A stretch of DNA of 35,639 bases from Fen-549 sp964636655 (GTDB lineage: Bacteria > Actinomycetota > Thermoleophilia > Gaiellales > Gaiellaceae): the NCBI GenBank assembly GCA_964636655.1, contig CAZWTK010000019.1, positions 1 to 35,639 of the forward strand, given 5' to 3'. Positions 7,783 through 18,817 of the stretch are shown here, piece after piece; position 1 is the stretch's first letter; every line of letters begins with the position of its first letter. The notes beneath the pieces were generated by a model that worked only from the letters and a program-made list of their open reading frames with translations, did not search any database and was not told the DNA's origin. The position numbers and the translations under genes are program-made.

Positions 7783-7813
7783 CCTTTAACCCGGTCCAGA
7801 GAGGCCGGAAAGG
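7783..7813 (+). promoter_or_regulatory. PyrR-binding RNA hairpin over the Shine-Dalgarno
   Basis: The RNA contains GGTCCAGAGAGGCC, matching the PyrR-binding loop known from Bacillus pyr leaders (GTCCAGAGAGGCT). It is capped in a two-part stem: CCTTT (7783-7787) with AAAGG (7809-7813), and CCGG (7791-7794) with CCGG (7805-7808). The 3' arm runs into AAAGGAG (7809-7815), the Shine-Dalgarno for the ATG at 7821. PyrR bound with UMP would hide this site and block translation, the mode described for mycobacterial pyr operons. No transcription terminator follows, which favours translational rather than attenuation control. The family match is direct; the mode is inferred. Confidence 0.85.
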
Positions 7814-7820
7814 AGAAGAG

Positions 7821-7868
7821 ATGATCTACCCAGCCGTAGTCAGGCCCGCGACCCGGTACCTACTCTGA
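7821..7868 (+). CDS. Short leader ORF upstream of pyrR (15 residues)
   Basis: ATG 7821 follows a strong Shine-Dalgarno (AAAGGAG, 5-base gap) and encodes MIYPAVVRPATRYLL before TGA at 7866. Its stop overlaps the only plausible NTG start of pyrR, CTG 7865, as CTGA. It may be a leader peptide that couples PyrR-controlled translation to pyrR. Alternatively, a one-base frameshift (real or a sequencing error) splits what should be the pyrR N-terminus from the rest. The sequence alone does not decide between these. Confidence 0.5.
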   Translation: MIYPAVVRPATRYLL

Positions 7869-8458
7869 GCTCCTCCGGCGGCGCGGCGGGGAAGACCGTT
7901 CTCGACGGCGAATCGATCGATCGCACTCTCACGCGCATTGCCCACGAGCTGATCGAGCAGGCCGACGACCTCGAGCAGATCGCGCTGATCGGCATCCACT
8001 GCCGCGGTGTTCCGATCGCCGAGCGGTTGCGCGGCCTCATCGCCGACCGCGCCGGTCACAACGTCGAGCTCGGAGTGATCGACATAACTTTCTATCGCGA
8101 CGACGTGCAGGTGCGCGGCGGCGAGGCGCCGCTCCACCCGCAGCCGATCGTGCGGGCGACGTCGCTCGACTTTCCCCTCGAAGGGAAGACCTGCGTCCTC
8201 GTGGATGACGTTCTCTACACGGGCCGCACGATTCGGGCGGCGGTCGAGGCCCTGTTCGACTACGGACGCCCGGACCGAGTTCAGCTTGCCGTGCTGATCG
8301 ACCGCGGCCACCGCGAGCTTCCCATCCGTCCCGACTACGTGGGCAAGAACCTGCCCACCTCACGCAGAGAGAGCATTCAGGTGCACCTCACCGAGGTCGA
8401 CGGCGAGGATGCCGTTCTACTCATTCCCGCGCTCGAGGAGGCAGCGCACGATGGCTGA
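7865..8458 (+). CDS. pyrR: PyrR, pyr operon RNA-binding regulator / uracil phosphoribosyltransferase
   Basis: Binds the pyr leader RNA in the presence of UMP and often also makes UMP from uracil and PRPP. The conserved domain begins around 7892 (KTVLDGESIDRTLTRIAHE) and continues through IGIHCRGVPIAERL, DITFYRDD, the PRPP loop VLVDDVLYTGRTIRAA and LIDRGHRELPIRPDYVGKN. The first in-frame ATG, 8027, would remove some 45 conserved residues, so it cannot be the real start. Between the upstream in-frame stop (7787) and the domain, CTG 7865 is the only NTG codon in frame, overlapping the leader ORF stop. The gene end overlaps pyrB by 8 bases. Family assignment is secure; the 5' end is not. Confidence 0.88.
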   Translation: MSSSGGAAGKTVLDGESIDRTLTRIAHELIEQADDLEQIALIGIHCRGVPIAERLRGLIADRAGHNVELGVIDITFYRDDVQVRGGEAPLHPQPIVRATSLDFPLEGKTCVLVDDVLYTGRTIRAAVEALFDYGRPDRVQLAVLIDRGHRELPIRPDYVGKNLPTSRRESIQVHLTEVDGEDAVLLIPALEEAAHDG

Positions 8459-9449
8459 GATACGGGTGATCGCAGGCGATGCACACACCGCTGAGGCGGT
8501 GCCGAAGAGGCATTTGATCTCGGTCGAGGATCTCAACCGCGAGATCGTCGAGAGGCTGCTGGCCACGGCACGTAACTTCTCTCGCTCGCTGGAGCGCGAG
8601 ATGAAGAAGCTGCCGACGCTGCGTGGACGCACGATCGTCAACCTCTTCTACGAGTCTTCGACCCGAACCGCCTCCAGCTTCGAGCTGGCGGCGAAGAGAC
8701 TTTCGGCCGACGTGATGACACTACGGGCCAGCGGCTCCTCGGTCGACAAGGGCGAGTCGCTCAGAGACACCACCCGCACTCTGACGGCCTACCAGCCCGA
8801 TGTGATCGTCGTCCGCCACGTCCAGATCGGGGCACCGCAGCTGATTACTGCAACGACCAGCGCGCACGTGGTCAACGCCGGCGACGGCAAGCACCAGCAT
8901 CCAACCCAGGCGCTGCTCGATCTCTACACGATGCAGGAGGCGCTGGGGCACCTGGCCGGGCTGCAGGTGGCGGTTGTGGGTGACATCTTGCATTCGCGCG
9001 TCGCCCGATCGCTGGTGCAGGCTCTCAACCTGGTCGATGCGAGCGCCGTCTGCATCGGCCCACCTGCGCTCATACCGCGCGGCTTCGAGCAGATCGGCTG
9101 CGAGGTCTCGAGCGATATCTCCCTGATCGAGACGGCCGACGTGATTTACGTACTACGGATGCAACAAGAGCGGATGGTAGAGGGTGCGAACTTCGTGCCC
9201 AGCCTGCGCGAGTACTCGGCTCGCTGGGGCATCACTCCGGAGCGGTTGCGGCCGGGCCAGGTCGTGATGCACCCCGGCCCGATCAATCGCGGCGTCGAGA
9301 TCGATGCCCGCGTTGCCGACTCGCCCGAGTCGCTGATCGAAGCGCAGGTGCGCTCGGGTCTGGTGGTGCGGATGGCGGTGCTCTACGACCTGCTGACGCA
9401 GGGTCCGGTCTCGCTCGCTCCCACCGTGAATATGAACGAGGTCGCCTGA
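8451..9449 (+). CDS. pyrB: Aspartate carbamoyltransferase catalytic chain
   Basis: Joins carbamoyl phosphate and aspartate, the first committed step of UMP synthesis. 332 residues, slightly long because of an N-terminal extension. Seen: the carbamoyl phosphate loop FYESSTRTASSFELAAKRL (STRT kept; the following Arg of the usual STRTR is Ala), VVRHVQIGAPQL, GDGKHQHPTQALLDLY, VVGDILHSRVARSL and HPGPINRGVEID. I start it at ATG 8451, which has GAGGAGG at 8435-8441 and overlaps pyrR by 8 bases. The open frame extends back to 8409 only as a shadow of pyrR. No pyrI regulatory chain is present, as expected outside enterobacteria and archaea. Confidence 0.95.
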   Translation: MAEIRVIAGDAHTAEAVPKRHLISVEDLNREIVERLLATARNFSRSLEREMKKLPTLRGRTIVNLFYESSTRTASSFELAAKRLSADVMTLRASGSSVDKGESLRDTTRTLTAYQPDVIVVRHVQIGAPQLITATTSAHVVNAGDGKHQHPTQALLDLYTMQEALGHLAGLQVAVVGDILHSRVARSLVQALNLVDASAVCIGPPALIPRGFEQIGCEVSSDISLIETADVIYVLRMQQERMVEGANFVPSLREYSARWGITPERLRPGQVVMHPGPINRGVEIDARVADSPESLIEAQVRSGLVVRMAVLYDLLTQGPVSLAPTVNMNEVA

Positions 9450-10771
9450 TGATCCTGCACAGCAAGGGCGGTGCCTCCGCCTCGCTGACGATTCGCGGCG
9501 CCCGTGTGCTCGACCCCGGCGCCGGGGTGGACGCACTGCTCGACGTGAAGATCGAGAAGGGCGTCATCAGCGGACTCGCTCAACCCTCCGGCAAGAAGAG
9601 CGCGGGCAAGGTCGTCGCGGCCGAGGGCCTGCTGCTGGCGCCGGCCTTCGTCGATCCGCACGTGCACCTGCGCACGCCCGGACGCGAGGACGAGGAGACG
9701 ATCGCGTCGGGTAGCGCCGCGGCCGCGGCCGGCGGCTACTGCGCCATCCTTGCCATGCCGAACACCTCACCGGTGGTCGACAACGCCGCCGTGCTGGGGG
9801 CCCTGATCGAGCAGGCACAGGAAGAGGCGAAAGTGCCCACCGGCTTCATGGCCGCGATCTCGCACGGCCTTGCAGGCGAGGAGCTAACCGAGATGGGCGA
9901 ACTGGCAGGTGCCGGCGCGGCCGCCTTCACCGACGACGGACATCCCGTGCGCTCTGCCGGTTTGATGCGTCGGGCGTTGCAGTACGCGAGCTCGACCGAG
10001 CGCCGGATGGCGCTGCACTGCGAGGAGAAGGCGCTCTCGCTCGACGGACAGATACACGAGGGAGAAGTCTCGGCCGAGCTGGGTCTGGCCGGGTATCCGT
10101 CGGTGGCCGAGAGCGTCGCCGTCGGACGCGATCTCGCGCTGGCGGCCTACGAGGCCCAGCCGCTGCACCTGATGCACCTCTCCACGCGCGAATCGGTCGA
10201 GCTGCTGCGCCGCGCGCTGGTGGACGGCGTGCAGGTCAGCGCCGAGGCCACGCCGCACCATCTCTGCCTCACAGACGAAGCCGTGCGCTCGCTCGACTCG
10301 AACCTGAAGATGAATCCGCCGCTGCGTCCCGAGCGTGACCGTCTCGCGCTGATCGAGGCGCTCAAGTCCGGAGCGATCTCCTGCATTGCCACCGACCACG
10401 CCCCGCACGCCCGCCAGGAGAAGGACGTTCCCTTCGAAGCGGCGCCGTTCGGCGTCACGGGCCTCGAGACGGCTTTCGCGGCGCTATACACGCATCTGGT
10501 CGAGCCTGGCCTGCTTCCGCTCGAGACGTTGCTCGAGCGCATGTCGGCGGGCCCTGCTCAGGCCTTCGATCTGCCCGTTCCGCGCATCGCGGCGGGCGAG
10601 CCCGCCAACCTCGTGCTACTCGATCTGAAGGCGAGCTGGATGGTGCGCGAAGAGGGCTTCCGCTCGCTTTCGACCAACTCCTGGTTGCTCGGGCAGACGC
10701 TGAGAGGAGAGGTGGCGCTGACAGTCGCCGCCGGGCGCGTGGTCTTCGGATCGGAGCGGGTGGCCGCGTGA
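9449..10771 (+). CDS. pyrC: Dihydroorotase, type I
   Basis: Closes carbamoyl aspartate to dihydroorotate with a zinc centre. 440 residues, the length of the type I (Bacillus/Aquifex-like) enzymes. Visible ligands and motifs: DPHVHLRTPGREDEETI (HxH), FTDDGHPV, ALHCEEK, HLMHLSTRESV, EATPHHLCLTDE, NPPLRPERDR and ATDHAPHA with the catalytic Asp. All expected histidines are present, so it should be active rather than a structural pyrC-like pseudoenzyme. ATG 9449 shares one base with the pyrB stop (TGATG). The stop overlaps carA as GTGA. Confidence 0.95.
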   Translation: MILHSKGGASASLTIRGARVLDPGAGVDALLDVKIEKGVISGLAQPSGKKSAGKVVAAEGLLLAPAFVDPHVHLRTPGREDEETIASGSAAAAAGGYCAILAMPNTSPVVDNAAVLGALIEQAQEEAKVPTGFMAAISHGLAGEELTEMGELAGAGAAAFTDDGHPVRSAGLMRRALQYASSTERRMALHCEEKALSLDGQIHEGEVSAELGLAGYPSVAESVAVGRDLALAAYEAQPLHLMHLSTRESVELLRRALVDGVQVSAEATPHHLCLTDEAVRSLDSNLKMNPPLRPERDRLALIEALKSGAISCIATDHAPHARQEKDVPFEAAPFGVTGLETAFAALYTHLVEPGLLPLETLLERMSAGPAQAFDLPVPRIAAGEPANLVLLDLKASWMVREEGFRSLSTNSWLLGQTLRGEVALTVAAGRVVFGSERVAA

Positions 10772-11827
10772 GAGAGCTTGCGACAGGCGGTTACGTCGTG
10801 CTCGAAGATGGAACGGTCTTTCACGGCGAGTCGGTGGGCGCAGACGGTACCGCCTTCGGCGAGGCGGTCTTTGCCACGGCGATGACCGGTTACCAGGAGA
10901 TCCTCACCGATCCCAGCTACGCCGAGCAGTTGATCTGCTTCACGGCGCCGATGGTCGGAAACTACGGCGTCGCCCGCGGTCGCTCGGAGTCGGCACGACC
11001 GCGGGCCAGGGCGGCGATCATGCGCGAAGCGCGCGGGCCCGCCTGGATGGATTGGCTGAGCGACAACGGCATCGTCGCGCTGACGGGAATCGACACCCGC
11101 TCGCTCGTGTTGCACCTGCGCGACTGCGGATCGATGCGGGCCGCGGCGGCCGCCGGCGCGAGCTCCTACGAAGACACCCTCGAGACCGTGCTCGAGCAAC
11201 CGCCGATGACCGGCCGGGCGCTGGCCGCCGAGGTCTCCACGCGCGAGCCTGTCGTCTACTCCGACGCCGGCCTCGTCTCGGTGGCCGTGATCGACTACGG
11301 AACCAAGCGCTCGATCCTGCGCCGGCTGACGAGCGCGGGGGCTCGGGTGACGGTCATGCCGCACGACGTGGACTCCGACACTCTGGCGAGCTTCGACGGA
11401 GTCCTGCTCTCGAACGGTCCCGGCGATCCCGAGCCGCTCAGCGCAGAGGTCGCCACGATTCGCGAGCTACTCGGGCGCGTGCCCGTCTTCGGCATCTGCC
11501 TGGGGCACCAGCTTCTTGCCCTGGCGACCGACCATGAGACCTACAAGCTGCCCTTCGGGCACCGCGGAGCGAATCACCCGGTGCTGCATCGCCCCAGCGG
11601 GCGCGTGCTCGTCACGAGCCAGAATCACGGCTTCGCGGTCGCCCCCTCGGATGAGCGTGAAGCGACCCACATTTCGCTCTACGACGGCACCGTGGAGGGA
11701 TTGTCCTACCCCAAGCTCGGCGCTCATTCGGTGCAGTTCCACCCCGAGGCCAGCCCCGGCCCGCACGATGCGCGGTCGCTGATCGAAGACTGGGTTGCCG
11801 AGCTTTGCCGCAGAAAGGGCGCCGAGC

Positions 11828-11835
<8 letters not shown>
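10768..11835 (+). CDS. carA: Carbamoyl-phosphate synthase small (glutaminase) chain
   Basis: Releases ammonia from glutamine and channels it to CarB. 355 residues: an N-terminal CPSase_sm domain (VLEDGTVFHGESVG, MTGYQEILTDPSY, IDTRSLVLHLRD) and a C-terminal class I glutaminase with the nucleophile in GICLGHQLLALA and the His/Glu pair in VQFHPEASPGPHD. The catalytic triad is complete. GTG 10768 overlaps the pyrC stop by four bases, and carB starts 8 bases before the carA stop. Its place in the pyr operon means that carbamoyl phosphate for arginine also depends on this PyrR-controlled message, unless another carAB exists. Confidence 0.96.
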
Positions 11836-14964
<3,129 letters not shown>

Positions 14965-14965
<1 letters not shown>

Positions 14966-15684
14966 TGGCATCACCTCGTAGGGAGAGTCGCCGCGTCAGT
15001 GGTAGCGAGAGGATCGGCCTGTACACGCTGCTACGGTTCGAGCGCGGCGGGCTCGAAGCCGGTCTCCCGGGCCAGTTCTTCATGCTCGATGTGCCCGGTC
15101 ACATCATGCCCCGGCCCTTCTCGACCTGCCTCGCCGAGAAGGGCGAGCTCGCCTTCCTGATAAATCCGGTCGGGCCCGCCACGCGCGTGCTCTGCGAGCT
15201 GGAGCGCGGTCAGGAGATCGGCGTCTTCGGACCGCTCGGCAACGGCTTTCGCACCGATGTAAAGCGACCTCTCCTCGTCGGCGGCGGAATAGGAATCGCG
15301 CCCCTCCCTTACGCCGCGCGGGTGATGGAAAGCCCCCCCGTCGTCCTTGGCTTTCGCACCAGTCGCCAGGCCGAGGCTGCCGTACTTGTGCCTAAGGCCG
15401 AGGTCTGCATCGAACCGCAGCTCGTAACCGAGCTCATCCCCGACGGCCCGATCGACGTGCTGGCGTGCGGACCCGAGCCGATGCTGCACGCGGTGCACGC
15501 GTTGGTCCCCGACGCTCAGCTCGCCTGGGAGGCCCCCATGGCCTGCGGCTTTGGCGCCTGCTACGGCTGCGTGGTCGAGTTCGAAGGCAAGTCGAGACGG
15601 CTCTGCGTCGAGGGACCGGTACTGAACGGGCGCCCTCCCGTTTTGCCGCTCGTCAACGACGAGGTTGAAGGGGTGGAGAGATGA
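14965..15684 (+). CDS. pyrK: Dihydroorotate dehydrogenase B, electron transfer subunit
   Basis: Passes electrons from dihydroorotate (via PyrD) to NAD+ through FAD and a [2Fe-2S] cluster. 239 residues. Seen: the FAD motif PRPFST, the NAD-domain entry LLVGGGIGIAPLPYA, ACGPEPML, and the cluster motif ACGFGACYGCVVEFEG with a fourth Cys in RRLCVEGP, so four Cys ligands are present. GTG 14965 shares its first base with the carB stop, and the stop overlaps pyrD as ATGA. It shows that the neighbouring PyrD is the NAD-linked class 1B type, unlike the quinone-linked class 2 enzyme of mycobacteria. Confidence 0.93.
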
Positions 15685-16535
15685 TCTTGAACGCCTCGGG
15701 CTGCCTCGACGCGCTGATCGCGCCGAAGGTCGCGCGCAGCCTCGACGTCTACGTGGCCAAGACGGTCACGCCCGAGCCCAGGCCGGGCAACCCGCAGCCG
15801 CGCCTGGCCGAGACCGACTTCGGCCTGCTCAACTCGATCGGCCTGCAGAATCCGGGCGTCGAAAGTTTCCGCGCCGAGGTTCTACCGCGCCTCGAGGAGT
15901 TGGAAATGCCCTTCTGGATCTCGGTCGGCGGCTCGAACGCCGCGGACTACGCCCAGGTCTGCGAACGCATCGGCGAGCGCGAGTCGGTGGGCGCATTCGA
16001 GCTCAATCTCTCCTGCCCCAACGTCGATCCGGCCGCCGCGGGAGCGGCCGAGATAGTGGCCGCCTGCCGCGCCGTCAGTGGTAAACCGCTCTACGCCAAG
16101 CTCTCGCCACACCTGCCCGACGTCGCCGAAGTCGCGCTGAGCGTGATCGAGGCGGGGGCGAGCGGCCTTTCGCTCGTCAACTCGCTGCGCGGGCTGGTTC
16201 TCGATGAGTGGACTCTGGAGCCCAGGCTCGGGCGGGCGGTCGGCGGCTACTCGGGCGCCGCGATGAGACCGGTCGCCCTGGCGGCGGTCTTCGTCTGCTA
16301 CCAAGCGACGAAGGGAACCGTCCCGATAGTCGGCATGGGGGGAGTTCAAAGCGGCAAGCAGGCGCTCGATCTGATCGCCGCCGGGGCCTCGGCGGTGGCT
16401 CTCGGCTCGGTTCTTTTCAACGACCTGGAGGCGCCCGAACGGGTGCGAACGGAGCTCGAGGAAGAGGCTCGCGCTCGCGGTTTCGAGAGCGCTGGCGAGG
16501 CTCGCGGAGCGGCTCACCGGCCTTCCGCCGTCTAG
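15681..16535 (+). CDS. pyrD: Dihydroorotate dehydrogenase, class 1B catalytic subunit
   Basis: Oxidises dihydroorotate to orotate with FMN, in complex with PyrK. 284 residues. Family signatures: NASGCLD, AKTVTPEPRPGNPQPRLAET, LLNSIGLQNPGVE, ELNLSCPNVD (the Cys is the catalytic base of class 1 enzymes), YAKLSPHLPDVAEVA, GLSLVNSLRG and VGMGGVQSGKQALDLIAAGASAVALGS for phosphate binding. It is the last gene of the overlapping run; a 99-bp gap with a promoter for mihF follows. pyrF, which often follows in actinobacterial pyr operons, is absent here. Confidence 0.95.
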   Translation: MILNASGCLDALIAPKVARSLDVYVAKTVTPEPRPGNPQPRLAETDFGLLNSIGLQNPGVESFRAEVLPRLEELEMPFWISVGGSNAADYAQVCERIGERESVGAFELNLSCPNVDPAAAGAAEIVAACRAVSGKPLYAKLSPHLPDVAEVALSVIEAGASGLSLVNSLRGLVLDEWTLEPRLGRAVGGYSGAAMRPVALAAVFVCYQATKGTVPIVGMGGVQSGKQALDLIAAGASAVALGSVLFNDLEAPERVRTELEEEARARGFESAGEARGAAHRPSAV

Positions 16536-16598
16536 CTCGCTGGCGACCGATCTGCGCCGAATCCGAAAACTCCTGTAAAACGGCGAGAATCTTACGGC

Positions 16599-16626
16599 TT
16601 GACCGTAACGCGTGAATTGTTAGTAT
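16599..16626 (+). promoter_or_regulatory. Promoter of mihF with -35 and -10
   Basis: TTGACC (16599-16604) and TAGTAT (16621-16626) are 16 bases apart, a near-consensus housekeeping promoter and the clearest in the window. The -10 ends 8 bases before ATG 16635, so the message should begin at or within a base or two of the start codon. This also rules out the longer open frame that begins inside the -35. Confidence 0.75.
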
Positions 16627-16634
16627 GGCCGCCC

Positions 16635-16967
16635 ATGGTGCTTTCGAAGGGGCAAGCACAAGCGCCCGCGCGCTCGCTCGATCAACGTATGGAAGCGTTG
16701 CAGCGAGCGAACGAGATCCGCGTCAGGCGAGCGAAACTCAAGCGTGACCTCAAAGACGGGGGCGTGCGGATCGAGGACATCCTCAGTCAGCCGCCCGAAT
16801 ACGTCGAGACGGCGAAGGTTCTGGACATCCTCATGGCAGTGCCCAAGTTCGGTCGTGTCAAGGCCGCCCGGCTACTCAACCAGTGCCGCATCAGTCAGTC
16901 GAAGACGGTCGGCGGCCTCTCCGATCGCCAGCGCGGCGAGCTGATCGCGCTTTTTAGCCGCGGCTGA
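16635..16967 (+). CDS. mihF: Actinobacterial integration host factor, MihF type
   Basis: A small basic nucleoid protein that bends DNA non-specifically; the actinobacterial IHF is unrelated to proteobacterial IHF. 110 residues: a long charged N-terminal helix (QRMEALQRANEIRVRRAKLKR) and a helix-two-turn-helix part with ILMAVPKFGRVKAARLL and RISQSKTVGGLSDRQRGEL. Start ATG 16635 (MVLSKGQAQ) follows the promoter so closely that the transcript is probably leaderless. It sits between the pyr operon and gmk, the order usual in actinobacteria, which supports the assignment. Confidence 0.92.
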   Translation: MVLSKGQAQAPARSLDQRMEALQRANEIRVRRAKLKRDLKDGGVRIEDILSQPPEYVETAKVLDILMAVPKFGRVKAARLLNQCRISQSKTVGGLSDRQRGELIALFSRG

Positions 16968-17020
16968 GAGTCGTCACTCCTACGTGCCGGTCAGGCCTAC
17001 ACCCCTGCAGCCCGAGGCAG

Positions 17021-17026
17021 TAGGTT
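17021..17026 (+). promoter_or_regulatory. Candidate -10 element for gmk
   Basis: TAGGTT lies 7 bases before ATG 17034 in the 66-bp gap after mihF, the leaderless spacing seen at several other genes here. No Shine-Dalgarno and no clear -35 are visible. Confidence 0.4.
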
Positions 17027-17033
17027 TGCGGCA

Positions 17034-17615
17034 ATGAGCTCCGCTCCGGTCATCGTGGTCACGGGCCCTTCCGGCGCCGGTAAGGGAACGCTGATAGCCG
17101 AGCTGCTCCGCCGCCTTCCCCTGCTCGAGCACTCCATCTCGGCGACCACGCGCGAGCAGCGCCCCGGCGAGCAGGACGGGCGCGAGTACTGGTTCCTCGA
17201 TCCCGACGAGTTCGAGCGCCGCGTCCAGGCCGGAGAGTTCCTCGAGTACGTCACCTTTGTGTCGCAGAGGCGCTACGGAACGCTTCGCTCGGAGCTGGAG
17301 CGAATCGCTCGGCACGGGCGGGTCTGTGTGCTCGAGCTCGAGACCGAGGGCGCTCTGAGCGTCAAGCGCACCGTCCCGGGAGCGATCACGATCTTCATCA
17401 GCGCTCCGGTGGCCGAGCTCGAGCGTCGTCTGAGGGAAAGAGCAACCGAGACCCACACTGAGATCGGCGAGCGCCTGCGCCTCGCGCACGCTCAACTAAA
17501 GCAGGCCGGCGAGTTTGATCACGTTGTGGTGAACGACACGCTGGAGCACGCCGCCGACGAGCTGGAGCGCGTGGTTCGGCGGGAACTCGCGCTCGCAGCT
17601 ACGATTGAGTCATGA
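17034..17615 (+). CDS. gmk: Guanylate kinase
   Basis: Phosphorylates GMP to GDP with ATP. 193 residues, normal length. Seen: P-loop GPSGAGKGT, the GMP-binding segment SISATTREQRPGEQDGREYWF, FLEYVTFVSQRRYGTLRSEL, LELETEGALSVK, and the lid RRLRERATETHTEIGERL. The usual hydrophobic VHGNYYGT stretch is replaced by VSQRRYGT. The stop overlaps the rpoZ start as ATGA, so the two should be translated together. Confidence 0.95.
   Translation: MSSAPVIVVTGPSGAGKGTLIAELLRRLPLLEHSISATTREQRPGEQDGREYWFLDPDEFERRVQAGEFLEYVTFVSQRRYGTLRSELERIARHGRVCVLELETEGALSVKRTVPGAITIFISAPVAELERRLRERATETHTEIGERLRLAHAQLKQAGEFDHVVVNDTLEHAADELERVVRRELALAATIES
17600..17605 (+). promoter_or_regulatory. Candidate internal -10 element for rpoZ
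   Basis: TACGAT near the end of gmk ends 6 bases before ATG 17612. It would give rpoZ its own leaderless transcript in addition to read-through from gmk. The match may be chance, since it also encodes the gmk C-terminus. Confidence 0.35.
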
Positions 17616-17845
17616 TCGATCCACGCGTAGATACCCTGCTCGATTGCGTTGACTCACGCTATGCACTAGTCATCGTGGCCGCGAAGCGGGCCCGCCAGAT
17701 CAACAACTACCACCACATGCTCGGTGAAGGCTCCTTCGACGAGGCGCCGCCGCCGATGATCGAATCGCGCTCCAAGAACTACCTGACGATGGCTCTGGAA
17801 GAAGTAGCCCAGAACAAGCTCTCGTACGAGTACAAGCAGTACTGA
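17612..17845 (+). CDS. rpoZ: RNA polymerase omega subunit
   Basis: Helps fold and hold the beta' subunit of RNA polymerase. 77 residues, beginning with the typical IDPRVDTLLDCVDSRYALVIVAAKRARQI, where the DSRYALVIVAAKRARQI stretch is the omega signature, and ending in MALEEVAQNKLSYE. Gene order gmk-rpoZ is conserved widely, and the ATGA overlap supports this start. Confidence 0.95.
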   Translation: MIDPRVDTLLDCVDSRYALVIVAAKRARQINNYHHMLGEGSFDEAPPPMIESRSKNYLTMALEEVAQNKLSYEYKQY

Positions 17846-17924
17846 GGCAATTCGTCGTGGCAGTCGGGCGCCACACAGACAAAATGAGCTCATCGCTCGT
17901 ATCCCTGCTGATGTACGCGGTTAG

Positions 17925-18722
17925 TTGAAGCGCACTCTCCTACCGCAACACGAGCGCCTGATTGCGCGTGCCTGCGAACGCTTCTCTTCCGACCCCGAGC
18001 TGATGGGTCTCGTCGTCGCCGGCTCCGTCGCGCACGGCTTGGCAACGGCGTCTTCGGATCTCGACGTCATGCTCGTCTTCTCCGACGCGGCGGCCGCGGC
18101 GCGTATCGAGCAAGAGCAGTTGACGGTCTTCGACGAAACGCTGGCCGACTACGAGGGTGGCTACCTCGACGGCAAGGTGATCGCACTCTCCTTCATCGAT
18201 GAGGTGGCAAGTCATGGAAGCGAGCCCGCGCGCTGGGCATTCGAGGACGCGTTCGTCGCCTTCTCGCGAATCGAAGGGCTGGAGGCGCGGATCTCCGCGG
18301 CCGCGGCCTACCCCGAGCACGAGCGCGATGAGAAGCTGCGCGACTTCGTCGGCCACGTGGTGTTGATGGAGTGGTTCATGCGCGAGGCCGACAAGCGCCG
18401 AGATCGCTATCTGGCCGTCTTCGCCGGCTCACGGCTGGCTCTCTATGCGGGGCGTGCGGTACTGGCGCAGAACCGTATGCTCTACCCGTACCACAAGTGG
18501 TTCCTGCACCAGTTGGAGCACGCTCCCTTGAAGCCCGACAACTTGCTGGCGCAGATCGACGCCCTGCTGACCGGGCCGAGCATCGAGACAGCCGCCGAAC
18601 TCGCCGTCTCCGTGACGTCTTTCATCGGTCTCGATCTGACGATGAAAGAGGCGGTCGCGCGCTTCATGCGCCGCTCGGAGTGGAACTGGCGCGACGGGCG
18701 TCCGCCGCTCGAGGATGCCTGA
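17925..18722 (+). CDS. Nucleotidyltransferase-fold protein
   Basis: A 265-residue protein with the pol-beta-type nucleotidyltransferase core GLVVAGSVAHGLATASSDLDVMLVF (GS motif and the DxD metal pair, residues about 28-50), followed by a helical C-terminal half (about 130-250) that resembles the domain after small-molecule nucleotidyltransferases. I cannot name the substrate; an aminoglycoside- or lincosamide-type nucleotidyltransferase relative is possible but unproven. The only reasonable start is TTG 17925, directly after an in-frame stop at 17922. It lies between rpoZ and coaBC, where no conserved partner is known to me, and has its own terminator-like hairpin downstream. Confidence 0.7.
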   Translation: MKRTLLPQHERLIARACERFSSDPELMGLVVAGSVAHGLATASSDLDVMLVFSDAAAAARIEQEQLTVFDETLADYEGGYLDGKVIALSFIDEVASHGSEPARWAFEDAFVAFSRIEGLEARISAAAAYPEHERDEKLRDFVGHVVLMEWFMREADKRRDRYLAVFAGSRLALYAGRAVLAQNRMLYPYHKWFLHQLEHAPLKPDNLLAQIDALLTGPSIETAAELAVSVTSFIGLDLTMKEAVARFMRRSEWNWRDGRPPLEDA

Positions 18723-18730
18723 CCGCTCGG

Positions 18731-18758
18731 CGTGCAAGTCGCCCGCACGGTTTGTTTT
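18731..18758 (+). terminator. Probable intrinsic terminator after the nucleotidyltransferase gene
   Basis: CGTGC (18731-18735) pairs with GCACG (18745-18749) around a 9-base loop, followed directly by GTTTGTTTT (18750-18758), the best T-run in the window. It begins eight bases after the stop codon and before coaBC. Confidence 0.55.
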
Positions 18759-18803
18759 GCCCCGTGGCCGGGTTTGACGACGCCGCGGCGAGCCGCGTTG
18801 CGT

Positions 18804-18809
18804 CAGAAT
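18804..18809 (+). promoter_or_regulatory. Candidate -10 element for coaBC
   Basis: CAGAAT (four of six consensus bases) ends 8 bases before ATG 18818, the same spacing as at mihF. There is no Shine-Dalgarno and no -35 at normal distance. Confidence 0.35.
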
Positions 18810-18817
18810 CCATCTCG

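Noticed and set aside
16599..16634. Longer mihF start beginning at 16599
   Set aside because: That codon lies within the -35 of the mihF promoter; the homologous start is ATG 16635.
17857..17876. Hairpin GTGGC/GCCAC after rpoZ as a terminator
   Set aside because: Short stem, no T-run after it; too weak to list.
18371..18817. Long N-terminal extension of coaBC in the open frame
   Set aside because: It overlaps the nucleotidyltransferase gene and a terminator-like hairpin; the family start is ATG 18818.
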